Shown here: piece after piece, positions 59,161 to 64,000 of the stretch
How positions within the stretch are numbered: the first letter of the stretch is position 1
Layout: the number at the start of each line of letters is the position of its first letter
Assembly (NCBI RefSeq): GCF_042659465.1
Contig: NZ_JBHSSW010000004.1
Location: 310,001-374,000 of the forward strand
Source: Ponticaulis profundi
Lineage (GTDB): Bacteria; Pseudomonadota; Alphaproteobacteria; Caulobacterales; Hyphomonadaceae
Direction: 5' to 3'
DNA length: 64,000 nt
The notes under the pieces: model-generated
What the model was told of the DNA's origin: nothing
Databases searched by the model: none
Seen by the model: the letters and a program-made list of their open reading frames with translations, nothing else
Made by a program: the position numbers and the translations under genes

Positions 59161-61404
59161 ATGCCCGCTGATACAGAGAATCTGACTATTCCGGCCGAAG
59201 ATGACGGTCCTGTTCTTGCCCCGCCTGTGAAGGGGCAGGACGCGAAGATTATACGCCAGTATGAGCTTGTTGAACGGGTCGCTTCCTACATCCCGAATGC
59301 GGATGAGGAGCGCCTGAACGCAGCCTATGTCTATGCCATGATGAAACATGGCACGCAGAAGCGCGCGTCCGGTGATCCTTATTATGCGCACCCGGTCGCT
59401 GTGGCGGCCATTCTCACCGAACTCGAACTCGATGAAGTCTCCATCGTTGCGGCCCTGCTGCATGATACGGTTGAAGACACTGATGCGACGCTTGAGGAAA
59501 TCCGCTCGCTGTTTGGGGAGGATGTCGAGCGTCTGGTCGAGGGTGTCACCAAGCTTGGTGAATTCGAATACACATCGGAAAAGTCCAAACAGGCCGAAAA
59601 CTTCCAGAAATTCATCCTGGCCTCGATCCAGGATATCCGGGTGCTGCTGGTCAAGCTGGCAGACCGTCTGCACAATATGCGGACGCTTCATTTCATCTCC
59701 AAGGACGAAAAGCGCAAACGCATCGCCCGCGAGACAATGGAGATTTACGCACCACTCGCGCGTCGGATCGGTGTCTACAAATTTGCTGCAGAACTGGAAG
59801 ATCTGGCTTTTCGCCATCTGAGCCCGGAAGCCTATCGCGCGCTGGAAGTTCGCATTCAGGAGCTTCAGGCCAAAAGCGCCGATGACGTTGAACGCGTGGG
59901 CAAGGATCTCAAGGCGATGCTGGAAACGGCAGGCGTTCAGGGCAGGGTGATCGGTCGCCAGAAACAGCCTTACTCGATCTGGCGCAAGCTGAAGCGCAAG
60001 GACATCTCCTTTCGTGATGTCGCCGACATTTTCGCGTTCCGGATGATCCTCAGCGATGTGGATGAATGTTACCGCATGCTTGGCGTGGTGCATCAGAAAT
60101 GGTCGTGTCTGCAGGATCGGTTCCGCGATTATATTTCGCTTCCAAAACCCAATGGCTACCGTTCGATCCACACGACGGTACGGGCGGCTGGTAATCGCCG
60201 CGTCGAGCTTCAGATCCGCACAGAGGACATGAACAAGACGGCGGAGACCGGCGTCGCGGCGCACTGGTCCTACAAGAACTCGGTCTATGCCTTTGACGCC
60301 GAAGGCGCGATGAAGGTGGGTCTTGATGCGACGGCTGGTCTGACCGCGTTTGCGGAAATGGTGCATGACGGCGCCGACGCTCAGGAATTCTATGAGCATG
60401 CCAAGCTCGAAATGTATTCCGATCATGTTTTCGCCTTCACACCGAAAGGGCGGCTGATCGTGCTGCCGAGCGGTGCCATGCCGCTCGACTTTGCCTATGC
60501 GGTACACTCCAAGATCGGCGATACCTGTGCAGGTTGCCGGATCAATGGCGAGGTGCGTCCGCTGAGGACAGAACTGCGCAATGGTGACGTGGTCGATATC
60601 ATTCGCGGCGACAATGCCGATGTGATCCGTGGCTGGGACGCGCTGACCCGTACGGGGCGCGCAAAATCGGCCATTCGCCGGTTGGTGCGCCTGCGTCAGA
60701 CAGAGAGCTACAAACTGCTCGGTGAGCGTGCGCTGAATTCGGCGCTGCAGGTGCTTGGCGTTTCGACTGATCAGGTCAATCTGGATGAAGTCGCGTCGCG
60801 TCTGAACCTTGCCAGTGGCACGATCCTGCTGGACGCGCTGGGGCGTCAGTCGATTGATGTGAAGGACGTCATCGCCGAAGCCTTTCCTGCAATGGCGCAG
60901 GACTTCCTGCGCTCGGTTGCTGCTGTTCGCCTGAACGAAACCACAGCCAATCAGCTGATCGATATCAAGGACCTGCCATCGGCGGAGGGCCTGGAGCTTT
61001 GCAGCGACTGTTCGCCGGTGCTTGGCGACCGCATTGTCGGCATTCAGCAAAAAGGTCATCCGATCACCGTGCACTGCATTGATTGCAACCGGCTGGGTGA
61101 GGATGCAGCTCTCGAAGCGCGTTGGCTGGACCTGTCCTGGTCTGGCATGCCGCCGGGCGGGATCATGGCCACAGGTCGTATTCGTGTAACAGCGACCAAC
61201 AAGCCGGGTGTTCTGGCCGACCTGTGTTCGGCGATTGCAGAGAGCAATGCGAACATTATCGGCATCCAAACCGGCGACCGGTCCATTGATTTCATGGACT
61301 TGCTGTTCGATATCGAGGTCGCAGACCTCAAACACCTCACATTGATTCTCACCACGTTGCGGTCCTTCTCCATCGTGGACAATGTGGAACGCATAAGGAA
61401 TTAG
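59161..61404 (+). CDS. rsh: Bifunctional (p)ppGpp synthetase/hydrolase (Rsh/SpoT)
   Basis: 747 residues. Order of domains: HD hydrolase (about 55-205; H77, HD at 101-102 in LLHDTVEDT), synthetase (about 255-365; SIWRKLKRK, FRMIL, GYRSIHTTV), TGS (about 410-470), a helical and zinc-finger-like region with CSDC and CIDC cysteine pairs, and a C-terminal ACT domain. Both catalytic halves look intact, so it should make and degrade (p)ppGpp. It is the single Rsh expected of the group. pyrE begins four bases after its stop. Confidence 0.96.
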   Translation: MPADTENLTIPAEDDGPVLAPPVKGQDAKIIRQYELVERVASYIPNADEERLNAAYVYAMMKHGTQKRASGDPYYAHPVAVAAILTELELDEVSIVAALLHDTVEDTDATLEEIRSLFGEDVERLVEGVTKLGEFEYTSEKSKQAENFQKFILASIQDIRVLLVKLADRLHNMRTLHFISKDEKRKRIARETMEIYAPLARRIGVYKFAAELEDLAFRHLSPEAYRALEVRIQELQAKSADDVERVGKDLKAMLETAGVQGRVIGRQKQPYSIWRKLKRKDISFRDVADIFAFRMILSDVDECYRMLGVVHQKWSCLQDRFRDYISLPKPNGYRSIHTTVRAAGNRRVELQIRTEDMNKTAETGVAAHWSYKNSVYAFDAEGAMKVGLDATAGLTAFAEMVHDGADAQEFYEHAKLEMYSDHVFAFTPKGRLIVLPSGAMPLDFAYAVHSKIGDTCAGCRINGEVRPLRTELRNGDVVDIIRGDNADVIRGWDALTRTGRAKSAIRRLVRLRQTESYKLLGERALNSALQVLGVSTDQVNLDEVASRLNLASGTILLDALGRQSIDVKDVIAEAFPAMAQDFLRSVAAVRLNETTANQLIDIKDLPSAEGLELCSDCSPVLGDRIVGIQQKGHPITVHCIDCNRLGEDAALEARWLDLSWSGMPPGGIMATGRIRVTATNKPGVLADLCSAIAESNANIIGIQTGDRSIDFMDLLFDIEVADLKHLTLILTTLRSFSIVDNVERIRN

Positions 61405-61408
61405 CCTC

Positions 61409-61993
61409 TTGAACCAGGACGACGTACTCAACGCATTTCGCGAAGCCGATGCGCTCCTCGAAGGACACTTCATTTTGTCTTCCGGGCGCCGTAGCCCGGT
61501 CTTCCTGCAGAAGGCGTTGGTGTTTGCGCAGCCAAAGGTGTCCGAAAAGCTCTGTGCGGCGCTGGCCAAACAGGTCACCGAAAAATTCGGCAAGATCACT
61601 GTTGTAACAGGTCCGGCCGTGGGTGGGATTATTCCTGGCTATGAAATGGCCCGTCAGCTGGGCGCGCGCGCCATGTTCGCTGAGCGCGATGAAGACGATG
61701 TGCTGATCTACAAGCGCGGTTTTGAATTCAATGAGGATGACCGCATTCTCATCATGGAAGACATTGTCACGACCGGAAAATCCTTCCGCGAGACGGTTGA
61801 AGCACTGAAAGCGTTTCCGGGCGAAATGCTGGGCGGTGCCTGCATCATTGACCGCTCAAACGGCAAGGCTGACGTTGGCTGTGATCTGCTGGCGCTCGCA
61901 CGCGTGGACTTCCCGGATTATGACCCGAATGATCTTCCGCCGGAGCTGGCAAAGCTTGAGCCTGTCAAACCGGGCAGCCGGAGAAAGTTCTGA
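61409..61993 (+). CDS. pyrE: Orotate phosphoribosyltransferase
   Basis: 194 residues, TTG start eight bases after AAGGAA. Converts orotate and PRPP to OMP in pyrimidine synthesis. The PRPP-binding motif is ILIMEDIVTTGKS, and the flexible catalytic loop is MFAERDEDD. The length fits the alphaproteobacterial form. The TTG start inside a run of closely packed genes suggests translation tied to rsh. The stop overlaps pdxJ as TGATG. Confidence 0.95.
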   Translation: MNQDDVLNAFREADALLEGHFILSSGRRSPVFLQKALVFAQPKVSEKLCAALAKQVTEKFGKITVVTGPAVGGIIPGYEMARQLGARAMFAERDEDDVLIYKRGFEFNEDDRILIMEDIVTTGKSFRETVEALKAFPGEMLGGACIIDRSNGKADVGCDLLALARVDFPDYDPNDLPPELAKLEPVKPGSRRKF

Positions 61994-62736
61994 TGGTCAA
62001 CCGCATTCGACTTGGTGTGAACATTGATCACGTGGCGACGGTGCGCAATGCGCGCGGCGGTGTTCATCCTGATCCGTATCGCGCCGCGCAGATCGCCGAG
62101 AAGGCGGGTGCGGACGGGATCACCATTCATTTGCGGGAAGACCGGCGCCACATCATGGATGGCGACCTGCCACGCGTGCGAAGCGCGACGGACCTGCCGA
62201 TCAATCTGGAAATGGCTGCGACGCCGGAAATGCTGGACATTGCGCTGGCCTTCAAACCTGAGACGGCCATGTTCGTGCCGGAGAAGCGCGAAGAGCGGAC
62301 GACCGAGGGTGGTCTGGACGTGGCCGGGCAGCACAATCATCTTGCGCCCTTCATTCGCCAGCTCAATGGCAATGGATCGCGGGTCTCTCTGTTCATAGAG
62401 CCGAGCATGGACCAGCTGGAAGCGGCAAAGTCTGTCGGTGCTGCGGTCACGGAGTTCCACACAGGACGGTTCGTTGAACTTTGCCTGGCCGGAAAAGGCG
62501 CCGAAGCCGGTGAAGAATGCGAACGCATTCGCGAATGCGCTGAAAAGGCTGTTGAGCTCGGTATCGAACCGCAGGCGGGTCATGGCCTGACCTATGACAC
62601 CGTCATTCCGATTGCAGAAATTCCGCAGCTGACAGAGCTGAACATTGGTCACTTCCTGATTGGTGAAGCGGTGTTTGTGGGGCTCGACGCATCCATTCGC
62701 CGGATGCGTGAACTGATGGATGAGGCGCGCGCATGA
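61993..62736 (+). CDS. pdxJ: Pyridoxine 5'-phosphate synthase
   Basis: 247 residues, a TIM barrel that joins 3-amino-2-oxopropyl phosphate with deoxyxylulose phosphate to give pyridoxine phosphate. RLGVNIDHVATVRNARGG at the start, GITIHLREDRRHI, and ELNIGHFLIGEAVFVGL near the end are the conserved sites. It is cytoplasmic. It overlaps pyrE by one base and acpS by four bases. Confidence 0.97.
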   Translation: MVNRIRLGVNIDHVATVRNARGGVHPDPYRAAQIAEKAGADGITIHLREDRRHIMDGDLPRVRSATDLPINLEMAATPEMLDIALAFKPETAMFVPEKREERTTEGGLDVAGQHNHLAPFIRQLNGNGSRVSLFIEPSMDQLEAAKSVGAAVTEFHTGRFVELCLAGKGAEAGEECERIRECAEKAVELGIEPQAGHGLTYDTVIPIAEIPQLTELNIGHFLIGEAVFVGLDASIRRMRELMDEARA

Positions 62737-63146
62737 TCATCGGCATGGGGCAGGACATGGCGGACATCCGCCGGATCGAGCAAACGCTGGAGCGTTTTGG
62801 CGAGCGGTTCAAGAACCGTGTCTACACCCCGACCGAGATTGCTCTGGCAGAGCGACGCAAGCTTTCTGCTGCGACCTATGCCAAACGCTTTGCGGCCAAG
62901 GAAGCCTGCGCCAAGGCGCTGGGGACCGGTGTCCCGCGTCGCGGCGTCCACTGGAAGCATATGGGCGTCGTCAATCTGCCAACTGGAAAGCCGACGCTCG
63001 AACTGACCGGCGGTGCGGCGAAAAGACTGGCAGAACTCACGCCGAAGGGCTGGACCTCGCATGTGCATCTGTCCATTACCGACGATATGCCGTATGCGCT
63101 GGCTATGGTGATTATCGAAGCCTTTCCACCGGGGGTACAGGGGTGA
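62733..63146 (+). CDS. acpS: Holo-[acyl-carrier-protein] synthase
   Basis: 137 residues. Transfers phosphopantetheine from coenzyme A to acyl carrier protein. The magnesium site appears as MGQDMADIRRIE (Asp) and FAAKEACAKALGTG (Glu), and the C-terminal SITDDMPYALAMVII strand is typical. The common IGxD start is here MGQD. It overlaps pdxJ (ATGA) and rnc (GTGA). The lepB gene that lies between acpS and rnc in many Alphaproteobacteria is absent here. Confidence 0.95.
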   Translation: MIIGMGQDMADIRRIEQTLERFGERFKNRVYTPTEIALAERRKLSAATYAKRFAAKEACAKALGTGVPRRGVHWKHMGVVNLPTGKPTLELTGGAAKRLAELTPKGWTSHVHLSITDDMPYALAMVIIEAFPPGVQG

Positions 63147-63919
63147 AGCCAACCCGTCCAAAACGAACAAGACAACGCGCGCGTGTGAAACAGGTGTCGC
63201 GCCTGCCACGTTTGTCAACCGCACAGAAAGACCGTCTGGAAGAAGCCAATGGCTATGCCTTCAAGGATAGCGAATTGCTTGACCGTGCGATGACCCATGC
63301 CAGTGCTGTGCAGGATCGCAGCACGCGGTTTTCCTATGAGCGTCTGGAATTTCTCGGCGACCGTGTTCTGGGGCTGGTGATCGCAGAATTGCTTTTCCAG
63401 AAGTTTGAGGGCGAACCGGAAGGTGGCCTCGCGCCGCGTCTGAATGCGCTGGTGAACCGGGATGCCTGCGCCGATGCGGCCAAGAAGCTCGGCCTGCAGG
63501 AAATGCTGATCCTGGATCTGGCGGAAGAGAAGGCCGGTGGTCGCGACAAGGTTTCCATTCTGTCTGACATTTGCGAGTCCTATCTGGGTGCGGTTTATCT
63601 CGATGGTGGCTTGAAGCCGGCAAAAATGCTGATCGAAAAAGCCTGGGCCGGAAAGCTGAAAGGGCTTGGCAAACGGCCAAGGGACCCTAAGTCTGCGCTT
63701 CAGGAATGGGCGCAGGGCTCCGGCTTTGATACGCCAACTTACGAAATCGTCGGTCGGGTTGGTCCCGATCATGCCCCGGAATTTGCGGCCCGCGTCCATG
63801 TAGGCGACTTCGAGCCCATGGAAGGGCGGGGCGCCACCAAACAAGAAGCTCAGAGATCTGCTGCCAAGCGTTTGCTGGTGCAGCAGAATGTAGAAGGATT
63901 TGAGGCGGATGACGCCTGA
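63143..63919 (+). CDS. rnc: Ribonuclease III
   Basis: 258 residues from GTG 63143, which overlaps the acpS stop; the frame is open further upstream within acpS, but that part is not RNase III-like. It has an unusual Arg/Lys-rich N-terminal extension (about 25 residues). The signature YERLEFLGDRVL has catalytic D73, the second acidic pair is D142/E145 in SDICESYLG, and a double-stranded-RNA-binding domain covers about 180-250. It processes rRNA and other structured RNA. era follows with an 11-base overlap. Confidence 0.95.
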   Translation: MKPTRPKRTRQRARVKQVSRLPRLSTAQKDRLEEANGYAFKDSELLDRAMTHASAVQDRSTRFSYERLEFLGDRVLGLVIAELLFQKFEGEPEGGLAPRLNALVNRDACADAAKKLGLQEMLILDLAEEKAGGRDKVSILSDICESYLGAVYLDGGLKPAKMLIEKAWAGKLKGLGKRPRDPKSALQEWAQGSGFDTPTYEIVGRVGPDHAPEFAARVHVGDFEPMEGRGATKQEAQRSAAKRLLVQQNVEGFEADDA

Positions 63920-64000
63920 CACATCAGACCAGAAAACAACACGCGCCGGCTTCGTAGCCGTTATCGGCGCTCCGAATGCGGGCAAGTCCACGCTGGTCAA
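63909..64000 (+). CDS. era: GTPase Era (5' part only, cut by the window edge)
   Basis: Only the first 30 codons are in the window. ATG 63909 lies inside the end of rnc. After a polar leader of about 12 residues the frame reads AGFVAVIGAPNAGKSTLV, the G1/Walker A loop of Era, which matures 16S rRNA and the small ribosomal subunit. The rnc-era order is the conserved one. Confidence 0.93.
   Translation, partial: MTPDTSDQKTTRAGFVAVIGAPNAGKSTLV

Noticed and set aside
59119..61599. 826-codon open frame on the minus strand opposite rsh
   Set aside because: It mirrors rsh codon structure, has no ribosome binding site and shows no domain. Long antisense frames are common in GC-rich coding DNA.
62720..63142. 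In-frame upstream extension of rnc to 62720
   Set aside because: It lies wholly within acpS and its translation is not RNase III-like. GTG 63143 overlaps the acpS stop in the usual way.

Overview
The window is a contiguous chromosomal segment from an alphaproteobacterium, most likely of the order Caulobacterales, family Hyphomonadaceae or a close relative. The evidence is a MipZ-type division ATPase, an exopolysaccharide cluster whose gene set matches the Caulobacter holdfast (hfs) genes, a DUF1489 protein, an omega-subunit/rsh pair and a pyrE-pdxJ-acpS-rnc-era run. Base composition is moderately GC-rich and even, coding density is high, and many neighbours overlap by 1-32 bases. I see no rRNA, tRNA, CRISPR array, insertion sequence, prophage or integrase, so nothing suggests recent mobile insertion.

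Layout. (a) 176-4658, plus strand: a JmjC-like cupin protein, an exported unknown, DUF1489, a sulfotransferase-like protein and a membrane-anchored FMN-binding glutamate-synthase-like protein, convergent with panC. (b) 5498-6860: mipZ behind a long leader with a mini-ORF and a non-ATG start. (c) 6867-14787: isoaspartyl peptidase-like lipoprotein, alanine dehydrogenase, glycine-zipper lipoprotein, PRC-barrel-like protein, a trypsin-like autotransporter and an extensin-like protein. (d) 14975-20955: tamA-tamB. (e) 21035-24338: an envelope protein, an RcnB-like RG-rich protein, a 2OG-Fe(II) oxygenase and a small Sel1 protein. (f) 24342-32896: a probable holdfast polysaccharide locus: exporter lipoprotein (HfsD), chain-length protein (HfsA), degenerate kinase-like protein (HfsB), polymerase (HfsC), two family-2 glycosyltransferases, a deacetylase (HfsH) and the initiating sugar transferase (HfsE). 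(g) 33028-52420: a serine hydrolase, then a type II secretion locus made of a minimal prepilin peptidase, a large surface-type lipoprotein with an internal duplication, a TonB-dependent receptor, gspC to gspN, and a small lipoprotein. (h) 52413-64000: housekeeping genes (threonine dehydratase, lytic transglycosylase, dapA, smpB, VOC protein, UDG family 5, NYN protein, rpoZ, rsh, pyrE, pdxJ, acpS, rnc and the start of era).

How it fits together. Much of the window serves the cell envelope: autotransporter and TamAB, holdfast-type polysaccharide, and type II secretion. The most distinctive arrangement is the T2SS locus. Between its peptidase gene and gspC sit a lipoprotein with two tandem copies of an Asp-rich domain and a TonB-dependent receptor. 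I infer that the lipoprotein is a T2SS-exported surface lipoprotein working with the receptor; this is the best candidate for an under-described system here. Other leads are a kinase-like protein that has lost its P-loop, the mipZ leader, and a hairpin abutting the gspC start codon.
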